64,000 nt of DNA from JACRDG01 sp963760985 (GTDB taxonomy: Bacteria; Desulfobacterota; Desulfomonilia; Desulfomonilales; Desulfomonilaceae), in assembly GCA_963760985.1 (NCBI GenBank), contig CAVXFM010000022.1, positions 1 through 64,000 on the forward strand. Reading direction: 5' to 3'. The notes beneath the pieces are model-generated. The model worked only from the letters and a program-made list of their open reading frames with translations. It was not told where the DNA came from and searched no databases. A program made the position numbers and the translations under genes. Shown here one piece after another: positions 36,143 to 46,429 of this stretch (its first letter is position 1; every line of letters begins with the position of its first letter).

Positions 36143-36877
36143 TCACATAACTCCTTCCTGTTCCATGATCTTTATCAGAGGAAGGGTTATTCGCCTCTTC
36201 AATTCGAGGGATGTACGATCCAGGAGGTCCAGGAGCTTTTCCAATTCCTTGACATTGCGAGACTTTCTGGTAACCAAGTAGTTGCAAACGTCCCGAGAAA
36301 TCCTTACGTGCCTGTCGCGAGCCATTTTGTCGAGGATGAGTAATCTGATCTGGTCTTCGGGGGGATCGAGCCGAAAAACCAAGCCAGACGTGACGCGTGT
36401 GGTCAGGTGCGGATCATCCTGAAAAACCTCGGTCGGAGCAGATCGAGAAGCCATCATCAGCGGGCAGCCCCATCGGGTTGTTTTGTTCCAGAGGCTCCAC
36501 AACTGGGTCCATCGGTCCAAGGGGAGCAAGTGGATGTCATCGACCGTCACCACGCACACATCGGTCTGCCCCTCGTCAGGCCCGGAAACGATTTCCTCCA
36601 ATCCTGCAAAAGAATCGGCGCCGCCATGCGCGGAGATGACCCTCACGTGAGAATCCGCACAGCCCTTGCGGTGAGCGATGAGGGATCCTGTCGCGTGAAG
36701 GATGTGAGTCTTTCCTGTCCCTGGCGGTCCATAGAGAAACAGGGGAGGAAGAAGACGCGTGGAATCCCCGTATACGGAAACAATGGTGGACACTGCGTTG
36801 CTGATCCCCTCATGAGAGACGAGGCTCTCAAAGGTGAAACGTGGAGGTGTCCTCAGTGTTAAGAGCAATTGAGTCAT
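36143..36877 (-). CDS. DnaA/Hda-like AAA+ ATPase
   Basis: 244 residues: FTFESLVSHEGISNAV, Walker A LYGPPGTGKTH, Walker B-like VVTVDDIHLL, arginine-rich sensor RVTSGLVFRLDPPE and a C-terminal lid (LVTRKSRNVKELEKLLDLLDR). It lacks the DnaA DNA-binding domain, so it resembles Hda or DnaC-type helpers. Hda with the sliding clamp inactivates DnaA-ATP in Proteobacteria; a clamp-binding motif such as MTQLLLTL is present at the very N-terminus (QLLL), consistent with that role. No replication genes are adjacent. Confidence 0.8.
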   Translation of the reverse strand: MTQLLLTLRTPPRFTFESLVSHEGISNAVSTIVSVYGDSTRLLPPLFLYGPPGTGKTHILHATGSLIAHRKGCADSHVRVISAHGGADSFAGLEEIVSGPDEGQTDVCVVTVDDIHLLPLDRWTQLWSLWNKTTRWGCPLMMASRSAPTEVFQDDPHLTTRVTSGLVFRLDPPEDQIRLLILDKMARDRHVRISRDVCNYLVTRKSRNVKELEKLLDLLDRTSLELKRRITLPLIKIMEQEGVM

Positions 36878-37290
36878 GAGAACCGATTCTATGATGCATC
36901 TTCACAATGTTCAATGTGTCTGTGCAGAGAGAGCAGGGTTCTTTATCGGACTCGCTCGAAAACGGGGAGGCGCACGTGTCCGGTTCCATCGCGAGGCCGG
37001 CAATCCCGGCCGATCGTTGAGCCCGCTGAACAGGTAGTCCTCTCCCCTGCACAAGGAATAAAACACTTGACAGAGTTCCGGTGGTTGCTTAATAAAACTA
37101 TAGCCACGATTGAGAAGACCCCCCGGGAATACGTTTTCCTCTGAGGTACCAAATCTTTTCTCCATGGTAGGGGACATTCGGAAATCGAATGGTCGCTAAA
37201 TGTCGATAGACCCGTCTCTCGAACAACTTCGAACAGAACCCCAGGCAAAACATTTTTTTTCGATGAGTTTTAGGAGACCCAGGAGATCTT
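36878..37290. other. Region upstream of rho, with leader
   Basis: No gene is seen. It carries the candidate rho promoter at 37067-37095 and then about 190 bases of untranslated leader ending in CAGGAG before ATG 37291. A long rho leader would suit the autoregulation of Rho known in other bacteria. Confidence 0.45.
37067..37095 (+). promoter_or_regulatory. Candidate promoter of rho
   Basis: Perfect TTGACA at 37067-37072, 17-base spacer, TAATAA at 37090-37095 within an A/T-rich stretch. Confidence 0.55.
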
Positions 37291-38543
37291 ATGGACGTCG
37301 TAGAATTAAAAGAAAAAAAGGTCAGCGAGCTACTGGCGATTGCCAACGGCCTTCACGTCGATGGAGCCAGCAGCATGCGCAAGCAGGAGCTGATTTTCGC
37401 TATCCTGCAGGCCCAGCAACAGACCGAAAAGGAAATGCCGATCCGCGGCATTGGCGTCCTGGAATGCCTTCCCGACGGATTTGGGTTCCTCAGGGCCCCC
37501 GATTACAATTATCTTCCCGGCCCTGACGACATCTATGTGTCGCCGAGCCAGATCAGGCGCTTCAGCCTCAGAACCGGGGACACCATATCGGGCTATATCC
37601 GGCCTCCCAAGGATACAGAGAGGTATTTCGCCCTTCTCAAGGTCGAGACCATCAATGGGGAAGACCCCGAGGCGGTGCGGGACAAGGTGCTTTTTGACAA
37701 CCTGACTCCCCTCTATCCGCAGGAGAAATTCAAGCTCGAGACAGATCCCAGAAACTACTCGATGCGCATCATGGATCTGCTGACTCCTCTGGGCAAGGGG
37801 CAACGCGGTCTCATCGTTTCTCCCCCCAAGGCAGGCAAGACAGTCTTACTTCAACAGATAGCCAACAGCCTTACCAGGAATCATCCTGAAGTGTACCTCA
37901 TTGTGCTGCTCATTGACGAACGTCCCGAGGAGGTCACGGACATGCAGAGGTCCGTCAAGGGCGAAGTCATCTCTTCAACCTTTGACGAACCGGCCCAGCG
38001 GCACGTGCAGGTCGCGGACATGGTCATCGAGAAGGCCAAGCGTCTCGTGGAGCACAAACGCGATGTGGTCATCCTCCTGGACAGCATCACGCGTCTGGCC
38101 AGAGCCCACAATACGGTGGTCCCCCCCAGCGGCAAGATACTCTCCGGCGGTGTTGACTCCAACGCGCTCCACCGGCCGAAACGGTTCTCGGCGCGGCCCG
38201 TAACGTGGAAGAAGGCGGGAGCCTCACGATCATCGCTACTGCGCTCGTAGACACGGGTAGCAAAATGGATGAGGTGATTTACGAAGAATTCAAGGGCACC
38301 GGTAACATGGAGATCCATCTGGATAGAAGACTCCTGGAGCGGAGGATTTTCCCGTGTATCGACATCAATCGCTCGGGAACACGAAAAGAGGAGCTACTCG
38401 TTACGCAGCAGGATCTTCAGAGAATTTGGTTGCTCAGAAAGCTTCTTGCAGACATGAACTCGGTGGATGCCATGGAGTTCCTGCTCGACAAGATCATGCA
38501 AACCGACTCGAATCGGGAATTTCTCGAAATAATGAACAGGTAG
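37291..38543 (+). CDS. rho: Transcription termination factor Rho (one -1 frameshift)
   Basis: Hexameric RNA helicase. The N-terminal Rho domain (LKEKKVSELLAIANGL), RNA-binding OB fold (GFGFLRAPDYNYLPGPDDIYVS, key residues given in part), Walker A PPKAGKT, LLIDERPEEVTDM and the DSITRLARAHN loop are all present. At 38185-38189 TTCTC should be TTCTTC: one missing T separates HRPKRF from FGAARNVEEGGSL. Corrected length is 417 residues, close to E. coli Rho. This is the only deletion among the single-gene indels noted here. Confidence 0.93.
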
Positions 38544-38738
38544 GCAGGCATAGGTAGCCCCGCGCGGCCGGGTTCCGCACGGGGCGAGAATTGATCGGAG
38601 CAGTTGGCACAAGGATCTTGGCGTGTAAAATGATGAGGACGTGACGGCAGCATTGGGTCAGGATCATCACAGGTACGCTGCCGGCCGGGGGAACATAGGC
38701 ACATCGCCGGTGTCTTTTTCTCAATAGGTTCCGCGTCA

Positions 38739-39008
38739 ATGATGACTGTAATCGTCAAACACGTATTACTCCCCGCATTGGCTCCGTTGGCGGTAGTCGG
38801 CTTGTATTTCATGCCCGTGACGCTGGTCGGATGTGTGAATCGGGGTCTCATGGCACTTGCGGTCGCGGCATTGTCGTTGGTAGCCGGATTCGTAGCGGGA
38901 GTCATCGGTCTTCAATGCAAGGCGAGAGGAGGCCCTTCCGGCCCCTGGATGCTGACGTCCGGCATTCTTCTCTTGCCTGCGATTCTGGTGCTCGGGCCGT
39001 TGGGATGA
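38739..39008 (+). CDS. Small membrane protein, hypothetical
   Basis: 89 residues made of three hydrophobic segments (VLLPALAPLAVVGLYF, GLMALAVAALSLVAGFVAGV and MLTSGILLLPAILVLGPL) with a short charged loop. No family is recognised and the ribosome site is poor. It is collinear with rho and rpmE. It may be real because of its membrane-protein composition, but codon evidence alone is limited. Confidence 0.45.
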   Translation: MMTVIVKHVLLPALAPLAVVGLYFMPVTLVGCVNRGLMALAVAALSLVAGFVAGVIGLQCKARGGPSGPWMLTSGILLLPAILVLGPLG

Positions 39009-39249
39009 TGCCTGACGAGCGCAGTGGCCAGACGGTCTTTCCGGTATCGTTCCACATGCATCGCTGACGACTGGCTCGCATGGCCTCAGGTTATTTCCCC
39101 TTCCGACTCAAGGAGAGGGGGGAACCGTCGGTACACGCATGGTCCGTCAATAGACGACCAAAGCCCTGCGGCTCCGACGTTTTTCTGTTTGTTTTTTGAA
39201 AGTAGTATGGTAACGTGGTTCGCTTAAGGTCGTTGCTGGAGGAATCGGA

Positions 39250-39567
39250 ATGAAGAAGGATATACACCCCAACTACCAAGAAACAGTCTTCCGATGCGCG
39301 TGCGGGGCCGAGATCAAGACCCGGTCCACTAAGCCCGAATATAAACTGGAAATTTGTTCCGGTTGTCACCCGTTCTTCACGGGAAGACAGAAACTGGTGG
39401 ATAGCGCGGGAAGGGTCGAGCGCTTCATGAGGAAGTACGGGGATACCGCGGTCGCCACTGGTAAGAAGCCGGTGAAAGCCTCGAAGAAGGCCGCAGCACC
39501 AAAAACTGCGATCAGGAAAATCAAGCCCCCTGCCGCGAAAACCAAACCCGCGGCGGACAAGAAATAG
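39250..39567 (+). CDS. rpmE: 50S ribosomal protein L31 with long basic tail
   Basis: The first 70 residues are a zinc-type L31: MKKDIHPNYQETVFRCACG with CACG and CSGC supplying Cys ligands, then HPFFTGRQKLVDSAGRVERF. L31 usually stops near residue 70; here a further 35 residues rich in Lys, Ala and Pro (KKPVKASKKAAAPKT) follow. Such tails occur in some deltaproteobacterial L31 and might contact rRNA or another subunit. GGAGGAA lies before ATG 39250. The neighbours DUF1385 and prfA form a commonly conserved order. Confidence 0.93.
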   Translation: MKKDIHPNYQETVFRCACGAEIKTRSTKPEYKLEICSGCHPFFTGRQKLVDSAGRVERFMRKYGDTAVATGKKPVKASKKAAAPKTAIRKIKPPAAKTKPAADKK

Positions 39568-39663
39568 GCCGTTGTTTCTGGCTCTTGGATGCTCCACTGG
39601 ACGGTGCACCGTCTGGGGAGTATCCCAAAAAGTCATGCTTCAGGCCCGGCACGATGGTGCTTC

Positions 39664-40635
39664 ATGCTCGTAAATGCTCGATTGTCTGAAGGGACCCAGC
39701 AGATCAAAGTTGGCGGTCAGGCTGTTATCGAAGGCATCATGATGCGAGCGCCCCGTACGTTTACGGTGGTGGTTCGCAAACCAGACGGGGGACTGGCGGT
39801 TCGCGAGGACCGTTGGCACTCGCCGATGGAAAAGTGGCCCGCGCTCAAGAAACCCTTGCTGCGAGGGTGCGTGGTGCTGTACGAAGCCCTGTTCAACGGC
39901 ATACAGGCTCTCACTTACTCAGCACAAGAAGCCCTTGGGGAAGAGGAAGAAAAGCTTGGTCCCTGGGCGCTGGGTGGGACAATTGCCCTGGCGTTGGGCG
40001 GAGCAATGGTGCTTTTCGTGGTGGTCCCACATCTCGCTACGCTTGCCCTGGGGTCTCTCTTCGGCGCGGACCTGGGCGTGCGGAGCATCTGGTTTCATGT
40101 GATTGACGGCGTGATCAAGGTAACGATCTTCGTCGGTTACATCCTTGGTATTTCGTTGATGAACGACATTCGCCGCGTGTTTCAGTACCACGGCGCAGAG
40201 CACAAGTCGATTCATGCGTACGAGCGCGGGGAGGAACTCACCGTGGAGAACGCGCGCAAGTACCCGACGCTCCATTCCCGATGTGGTACTGCGTTTCTCC
40301 TTTTGGTCTTAGTATTGAGCATTTTTCTGTTCACTGCGGTCTTTCCCATTTTGCCCAAGGATCTGTTCCAGAGCAAAATCGTGACCAACGCGGTGTACAT
40401 CCTGGTAAAGATGCTCCTTCTGATGCCGATCGCGGGGATGTCCTATGAAATCATACGGCTGGGCGACAAGCTGGATAATCCGGTGCTCAACGCGTTTTTG
40501 CTTCCAGGACTGTGGCTGCAACGGCTCACCACGCGAGAACCGAGCGATGATCAGCTCGAAGTCGCGCTCGTGGCCCTGAAAAAGACCCTTGAGAAAGAGG
40601 AGATGTGGGGCAGCTCCGAATCGACTGCTGCCTGA
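39664..40635 (+). CDS. DUF1385 family membrane protein (YqhQ-like)
   Basis: 323 residues. The conserved N-terminus reads GGQAVIEGIMMRAPRTFTVV; AEHKSIHAYE and PRCGT-like HSRCGTAFLL follow, with about four to five membrane helices. The family is widespread next to rpmE and prfA, and its activity is not established; metal binding through the His and Cys residues has been suggested from conservation. ATG 39664 was preferred to 39589 because the family starts close to the GGQ motif. Confidence 0.85.
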   Translation: MLVNARLSEGTQQIKVGGQAVIEGIMMRAPRTFTVVVRKPDGGLAVREDRWHSPMEKWPALKKPLLRGCVVLYEALFNGIQALTYSAQEALGEEEEKLGPWALGGTIALALGGAMVLFVVVPHLATLALGSLFGADLGVRSIWFHVIDGVIKVTIFVGYILGISLMNDIRRVFQYHGAEHKSIHAYERGEELTVENARKYPTLHSRCGTAFLLLVLVLSIFLFTAVFPILPKDLFQSKIVTNAVYILVKMLLLMPIAGMSYEIIRLGDKLDNPVLNAFLLPGLWLQRLTTREPSDDQLEVALVALKKTLEKEEMWGSSESTAA

Positions 40636-40644
40636 CGGTAACTT

Positions 40645-41724
40645 ATGCAGGTACTCGCGAAACTTGAAGAATTGAATCGTCGGTACGAGGAACTCGGTGC
40701 GGAACTTTCGCGGCCGGAGGTCATGGCTGACCTGAGCAAGCTGAGAAAGTTCGCCAAAGAACAGGCCGATCTGGATGAGATCGTCAAGGCTTACCGGCAC
40801 CTGAGCAACGTCCTGCGTGAGATCGAAGACCTGGAGGCTATCGTGGCCGAGGCAGCCGACCCGGAACTCGTGGAATTGGCACGAGAAGATCTGCCTTCGC
40901 TCAAGGAGAAACAGGCCAAGATTGAGGCCGAACTCCAGGTGCTGCTTTTGCCCAAGGATCCCAACGACGCGAAGAATACCTTCCTTGAAATCAGGGCGGG
41001 AACCGGTGGCGAGGAAGCGGCACTCTTTGCTGCTGACTTGTTTCGGGCGTACGGCAAATATGCGGAAGCCCGGGGCTGGCGCGTGGAATTGATGTCCTCG
41101 TCGGACGCGGCCGCGGGAGGCTTCAAGGAAGTGATTGCACTGGTTCACGGTGCAGGAGCGTATTCGCGATTAAAGTACGAAAGAGGCGTGCACAGGGTCC
41201 AGCGAGTGCCGACCACCGAATCACAGGGGCGCATCCACACGTCGGCAGTTACGGTCGCTGTGCTTCCCGAGGCGGACGACGTGGAAGTGGACATCGACCC
41301 AAAGGACCTGAAATTCGACGTGTATCGCTCTTCCGGGCCGGGTGGCCAGAGCGTGAACACCACGGATTCCGCGGTAAGGGTTACCCACCTGCCCACCAAT
41401 ATGGTGGTGACCTGCCAGGACGAGAAATCTCAGCACAAGAACAAGGCCAAGGCTTTGAAGATCCTCAAAGCGCGTTTGCTCGCGCTCAAGGAGGACGAAC
41501 TGCAGGCTCAGATAAGCAAGGAGCGCAAGAGCCAGGTAGGTTCAGGAGATCGCTCGGAACGCATCCGCACGTACAATTTCCCGCAGAACAGGCTGACCGA
41601 CCACCGCATCAATCTCACCATCTATAAACTCGATCAGATCATGGAAGGCGCTCTCGATCAATTCATCGATCCTCTGAACATGCACTTCCAGGCTGAGGCC
41701 ATCGCTCAGAGCTTCGAATCGTAA
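40645..41724 (+). CDS. prfA: Peptide chain release factor 1
   Basis: RF1 recognises UAA and UAG and triggers peptide release. 359 residues, with the ribosome-facing coiled coil at the N-terminus (LEELNRRYEELGAEL), FLEIRAGTGGEEAALFA, GVHRVQRVPTTESQGRIHTS and the catalytic GGQ in SSGPGGQSVNTTDS. It starts nine bases after the DUF1385 gene. The normally adjacent methyltransferase prmC is absent; an alkylation-repair protein follows on the other strand. Confidence 0.96.
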   Translation: MQVLAKLEELNRRYEELGAELSRPEVMADLSKLRKFAKEQADLDEIVKAYRHLSNVLREIEDLEAIVAEAADPELVELAREDLPSLKEKQAKIEAELQVLLLPKDPNDAKNTFLEIRAGTGGEEAALFAADLFRAYGKYAEARGWRVELMSSSDAAAGGFKEVIALVHGAGAYSRLKYERGVHRVQRVPTTESQGRIHTSAVTVAVLPEADDVEVDIDPKDLKFDVYRSSGPGGQSVNTTDSAVRVTHLPTNMVVTCQDEKSQHKNKAKALKILKARLLALKEDELQAQISKERKSQVGSGDRSERIRTYNFPQNRLTDHRINLTIYKLDQIMEGALDQFIDPLNMHFQAEAIAQSFES

Positions 41725-41765
41725 AAGGGGTGAATCCTGCCCCGGCCATGACGGGTCGAGTGGAA

Positions 41766-42458
41766 TCAATCGTCGTCCTGTCGTGAGCGCAGCCGCGCCT
41801 GCACTGCGTCGCCGGTCAATTCCCGTATCGCATCCGCGGCGATCCACCGGGCAGGTCGGGAATCCAGTTTCCTCATCTCTTCCGCTGCTTTCGTGGCTGC
41901 AGCGTTCAGGCGGTGGTTGCGTTTGCCGATTTGCCGCAAAGCCCAATTGACCGCCTTCTTCACAAAGTTTCTCCCGTCCGCGGAAGCGTGCCTTATTTGC
42001 GGCAGATATCTGAGGAACTCCTCGTCCGAAGATTGTTTGTCATGCACTGCCAGGCAGGCCATGAGGACAAATCCCGCTCTCCTGACGAATTCTTCCTCTC
42101 TGGCGCTCCAGGCCATGGCTTTTTCGTGTGCGTGGGACCACTTCCGAAACAGATTGTTGCAGCATTGATCGCAAAGGTCCCAGGAATTGAAATCCTGAAC
42201 CCATTTCTCCATCTGCTCTTCGGTCAAGGTGCGCGGTTCCTCCACCATGGACGCGAGGATGCGCGCCTCGTGGATGCCCGACACCCAGAGCGCGCAAGCC
42301 ACGGAGTGGTTCTTGCCCGCTTTTGCTGCAATCTTCCGGAGAACGGGGATGGAAATTCCGTACGGACTGGCAGGGTTGATTCCGTAACGGGCCATGCCCG
42401 CGACCGCGTCAGGGTTTGCCGAAGCCTTGAGCTGTCTTACTATCTCCTCGTAATCCAC
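41766..42458 (-). CDS. AlkD-like DNA alkylation repair / HEAT-repeat protein
   Basis: 230 residues, helical HEAT-like repeats: DAVAGMARYGI, GISIPVLRKIAAK, KWVQDFNSWDLCDQCC and KKAVNWALRQIGKRN. The DLCDQ and NWALRQIGKR segments match the AlkD family of alkylpurine glycosylases that lack a helix-hairpin-helix. A GTG start at 42456-42458 with CGGAGG fits the family N-terminus (DYEEIVRQLK). It overlaps the end of the corrected uvrA frame, so the two repair genes are probably one operon. Confidence 0.85.
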   Translation of the reverse strand: MDYEEIVRQLKASANPDAVAGMARYGINPASPYGISIPVLRKIAAKAGKNHSVACALWVSGIHEARILASMVEEPRTLTEEQMEKWVQDFNSWDLCDQCCNNLFRKWSHAHEKAMAWSAREEEFVRRAGFVLMACLAVHDKQSSDEEFLRYLPQIRHASADGRNFVKKAVNWALRQIGKRNHRLNAAATKAAEEMRKLDSRPARWIAADAIRELTGDAVQARLRSRQDDD

Positions 42459-45400
42459 GGGATACCTCCGGGTAAGTCGCTCAAGGCACGTTCCTGCAGA
42501 CCCTGTCGTACAAGCGAGTACGACCATCCGCATGGCGTGCCCGAGGCGTACAGCCCGTATTGAGGAGGACCGGCCTTTTCGCCCGCGGCCACTTTCCTCT
42601 GACGAGGCTTCCGGGCGGTCTTCGCTGACACGGCCCTCGAGGCTTTCTTCGTCTCTACGACCACAGGGCCCTGTTTTTCAGCCTGTTGCCTGCCCACCTG
42701 AGTCGTATCCACTCGGAAAGGCTGATAGCCTCGTTCGCTGTTGAGCGTTTCCCGCAAATACAGGCCCGTGTACCGATCCCGGAATCTCAGCCACCTGCTC
42801 CGGGGTACCGCACGCGACCACCTCTCCTCCCTCGTCCCCCCCCTCAGGACCGAGATCGATAATATGATCCGCGACCTTAATCACATCCATGTTGTGCTCG
42901 ATCACCACCACGGTATTGCCCGATTCCACCAGGTTCATGAGCACGTCCAAGAGCTTCTGCACATCGGCAAAGTGGAGACCGGTGGTGGGCTCGTCGAGTA
43001 TGTAGAGCGTTCGTCCGGTGCTCCGCTTGGACAACTCTTTGGAAAGCTTGATCCGTTGAGCCTCACCTCCGGAGAGAGTGGTCGCGGACTGGCCGAGCTT
43101 GATATAACTCAGGCCTACTGCCTGAATGGTCTGGAGTTTGTTGGAAATGGAGGGGATATTCGCCATGAACTCCGCGGCCTGGTTTACCGTCATGTCGAGC
43201 ACCTCCGCGATGTTCTTGCCCTTGTACTTGATCTCAAGGGTCTCGCGGCTGTACCGCATGCCGTGACACACGTCGCATTTCACGTACACATCCGGTAGGA
43301 AGTGCATCTCGATCTTGATAATTCCGTCGCCCCGGCACGCTTCGCATCGACCGCCTTTCACATTGAAGCTGTATCTACCGGGCTTGTATCCGCGCATGCG
43401 GGATTCCGGCAAATTCGCGAAAAGCTCGCGAATATGGGTGAAGACGCCCGTATAGGTCGCGGGGTTGGATCTGGGAGTTCGGCCGATAGGGCTCTGATCG
43501 ATGTCGATGACCTTGTCAATGTACGAGATTCCCTGGATTGCATCCATTTCGCCGGGCTTGTCGCGGCTTCGGTACAGGCGCTGAGCGAGAGCCTTGTGGA
43601 GGATGTCCACTACCAGCGTACTCTTTCCTGACCCTGATACCCCTGTCACGCACACGAACAAACCGAGAGGGATATTGACGGTAATGTTCTTCAGGTTGTT
43701 TGCACGCGCACCACGGATCACGATCTTCTTTTTTCCTACCGGCCTCCGTCTTGCCGGAATGGCAACAAATTCCTTTCCGGAGAGATATTTGCCAGTGAGG
43801 GAAGCGTCTGACGCAAGGATTGCCTCAGGCCTGCCCGCACAGACGATTTCTCCACCCATCCTGCCTGCTCCGGGTCCCATGTCAATGACGTGGTCCGCTG
43901 CAAGGATGGTCTCAGGATCGTGCTCTACCACGATGACGGAGTTTCCCTGGTCTCGGAGATGCATCAGGGTGGAAAGCAGACGCTGGTTGTCACGCTGGTG
44001 GAGCCCGATACTGGGCTCGTCGAGTATGTACAGCACCCCCACCAACGTCGACCCGACCTGGGTCGCAAGGCGGATCCGCTGCGATTCTCCCCCGGACAAA
44101 GTGGCCGAGGATCTGTTGAGGGTAAGATACCCAAGCCCGACCGTTTCCAAGAACCCGAGACGATCGCGGACTTCTTTGATCACGCGGCGCGGCAATTTCC
44201 GCGCGGCGCTCATCAAGTTGCAGTTCCGACATGAACCGGAGCGCGTCGCGGACCGAAAGTCCGGTGAGTTTGTGGATCGGCATGCCTTCCAGCAACACGT
44301 GCCGTGCCTCTCGCTTGAGCCTTGCTCCTCCGCACGAAGGGCAGGGCACCGAACTCATGTACCGACTGGATTCCTCATCAAAACTCTCCTGATCGGATTC
44401 CTTATATCTTCGCTCCAGGTTCGGGATAGCGCCCTCAAACGCCTTGCGGAACACGCGTCTTCGTCCGTCCCGCTCGTAAAAGAAGTCTATTTGTTCGTTC
44501 CCCGAGCCATAGAGAAGAATATGCTGAATCCTTTCGGGCAAGTCTCTGAAAGGTTGATGTATATCGAACCGGTAGTGAGTTGCCAGGGCTTCCATCATCT
44601 GTTCGAGGAACACGGAATTGCGTACATCCCACGGCCCGATCGCACCGTCGGCAATGGAAAGGCTGGGATTGAGGACTACCAGTTCCGGATCGAAAAGAAT
44701 TTGGACTCCAAGGCCCCCACACGCCTCGCACGCGCCAAAGGGACTGTTGAAAGAAAACAACCTCGGAGCGATCTCTCCAAAAGAAACGCCGTGGTCAGGG
44801 CACGCGAATTTCTCGCTGAACAGATGGCGCTCTCCGGGCTGTTCTTCCACGAGGGTGGTGCCCTGTCCCATACGCACAGCGGTTTCTAATGAGTCTGCTA
44901 ACCGTCGTTCGACGCCTTCTTTGATCACGAGGCGATCTACGACCACCTCAATGGTGTGTTTCTTGTTCTTGTCCAGCCGGATTTCTTCGGAAAGGTCACG
45001 AAGCTCGCCATCTACCCTGACCCGGACAAAGCCTTCGCGGGCAAGGCGCTGTAGCTCCTTGTGGTACTCCCCTTTTCTGCCGCTCACGATGGGAGCCATC
45101 AAGTGCACGCGAGTGCCTGGCGTGAGTGCCATGACGCTGTCCACCATCTGCTGAATAGTCATGGACGCGATAGGTTTGCCGCACTCCCAACAATGAGGAA
45201 TGCCCGCACGCGGATATAAGAGCCTGAGGTAGTCATAGATCTCAGTGACCGTGCCTACGGTAGAACGAGGGTTTTTTGATGTGGTCTTCTGTTCGATGCT
45301 GATGGCGGGGGACAGGCCTTCGATCAGATCCACATCGGGTTTATCCATCATTTCAAGGAATTGCCTGGCGTACGCGGACAGAGACTCCACATACCGGCGC

Positions 45401-45639
45401 TGACCCTCGGCATAAATGGTGTCAAACGCAAGCGAGGACTTTCCCGATCCTGAGAGACCGGTAATTACGACCAGTTTGTCTCGCGGTATATCAACGTCCA
45501 GATTCTTGAGGTTGTGCTCTCTTGCCCCACGTATGATGATTTCTTTCGCGCCCACTCCTGATCCGATCTCCAGGTGCCCGCACCGATTTTCCTCGGGGGA
45601 CTGAGAACGTGACAGCGTTTCGCAAGCATTTTCTGTCAC
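42440..45639 (-). CDS. uvrA: Excinuclease ABC subunit A (two +1 frameshifts, extended C-terminus)
   Basis: UvrA finds DNA lesions for UvrBC. Two ABC ATPase halves are visible: Walker A GLSGSGKSSLAFD and GVSGSGKSTLVVD, zinc Cys pairs (CWECGKP, CPSCGGARL, CEACRGDG) and signature LSGGESQRI and LSGGEAQRI. Extra bases at about 44184-44192 and 42773-42774 break the frame; correcting both gives one protein of about 1065 residues. After the usual end (SYTGLYLRETL) it continues about 95 residues with a Lys/Arg/Ala-rich tail that overlaps the alkD start. The GTG start at 45639 is uncertain; a GTG 28 codons later is an alternative. Confidence 0.9.
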
Positions 45640-45699
45640 GTGAAATTTACTTTTTGTTCTCTTTCATCAATATTATATGTCAAAACTATAAACTATCTC

Positions 45700-45728
45700 T
45701 TGACTCGACGTTGGGAGCGTGTTATCAG
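45700..45728 (+). promoter_or_regulatory. Candidate promoter of the 45799 gene
   Basis: TTGACT (45700-45705) and TATCAG (45723-45728), spacer 17, in an A/T-rich gap between uvrA and the divergent hypothetical gene. Confidence 0.4.
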
Positions 45729-45798
45729 GCCTTTGTTTTCGAGAGTCGGGATTGTCGGACCCCTCTCGTATTCCACTTTGAACGTAGGAGGTATGGTA

Positions 45799-46227
45799 AT
45801 GTTGTTCCCTTTTTCTGATCCGGCCGCTGGAGTTTCCGCACCTCCCGGAGACTTTGACAGCAACTACCGCCATCTCAAACGACTCATTAACAGAGCCCTC
45901 AAAGAGGGAACTCCCATCGAAGACCTTCAGCTCGTCCCACGCAACCGTTCCGAGGTCAAAGCCAAGCGCCTTTCCAGAGAAGATCTCCTCAAACTCCTGC
46001 GCGTCATCAGAAAAATCAGGAGCCGGTACCAGAGGGTGCTCCAGTGCCCGGTTCCGCGAGAGTTGGAACGTGACATACTTGCCAAGACCCCTGACGAACG
46101 TCTTCCATGGGAAACCGAGGCACTAGAGAAGATCGAGCAATGGCGCGAAGATGTCAAGGTCCTCCGAGCCCAGGTTCAGCAAGAACTGAACGACCATCTG
46201 AACAGCGAGTTTTTTCGTGGTGACTGA
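45799..46227 (+). CDS. Hypothetical protein
   Basis: 142 residues, soluble and highly charged, probably all helical (HLKRLINRALKEGTPIEDL, DLLKLLRVIRKIRSRYQRV, EKIEQWREDVKVLRAQVQQ). No known domain is recognised. TAGGAGG is ideally spaced for ATG 45799 rather than ATG 45793. The gene is probably monocistronic, with its own candidate promoter. Confidence 0.65.
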   Translation: MLFPFSDPAAGVSAPPGDFDSNYRHLKRLINRALKEGTPIEDLQLVPRNRSEVKAKRLSREDLLKLLRVIRKIRSRYQRVLQCPVPRELERDILAKTPDERLPWETEALEKIEQWREDVKVLRAQVQQELNDHLNSEFFRGD

Positions 46228-46429
46228 GACCAGCCGGTGCCGGGGGGGACGGTAGTCAAGGAGGCTGTTCCGTAATCCCGCGTTCCGCAAACGTTTGCCT
46301 CAGGCAGGGCCGCCATGGCTTTGCCGATTACATCGTCCGTGCAGGGTCCCTGTGGGGGAAGCTCGGTATGTCAGACTCTCAAGAGCCTCCTCACAGGGCC
46401 GAGATGTGTGCGGCAGTCTCGCAATGTGG

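Noticed and set aside
35028..36281. 417-codon frame antisense to the exported protein and Hda-like gene
   Set aside because: Spans two supported genes and an intergenic gap; low-complexity Arg/Ser translation.
43594..44889. 431-codon frame antisense to uvrA
   Set aside because: Lies opposite strongly conserved ATPase motifs of uvrA; no independent signal.
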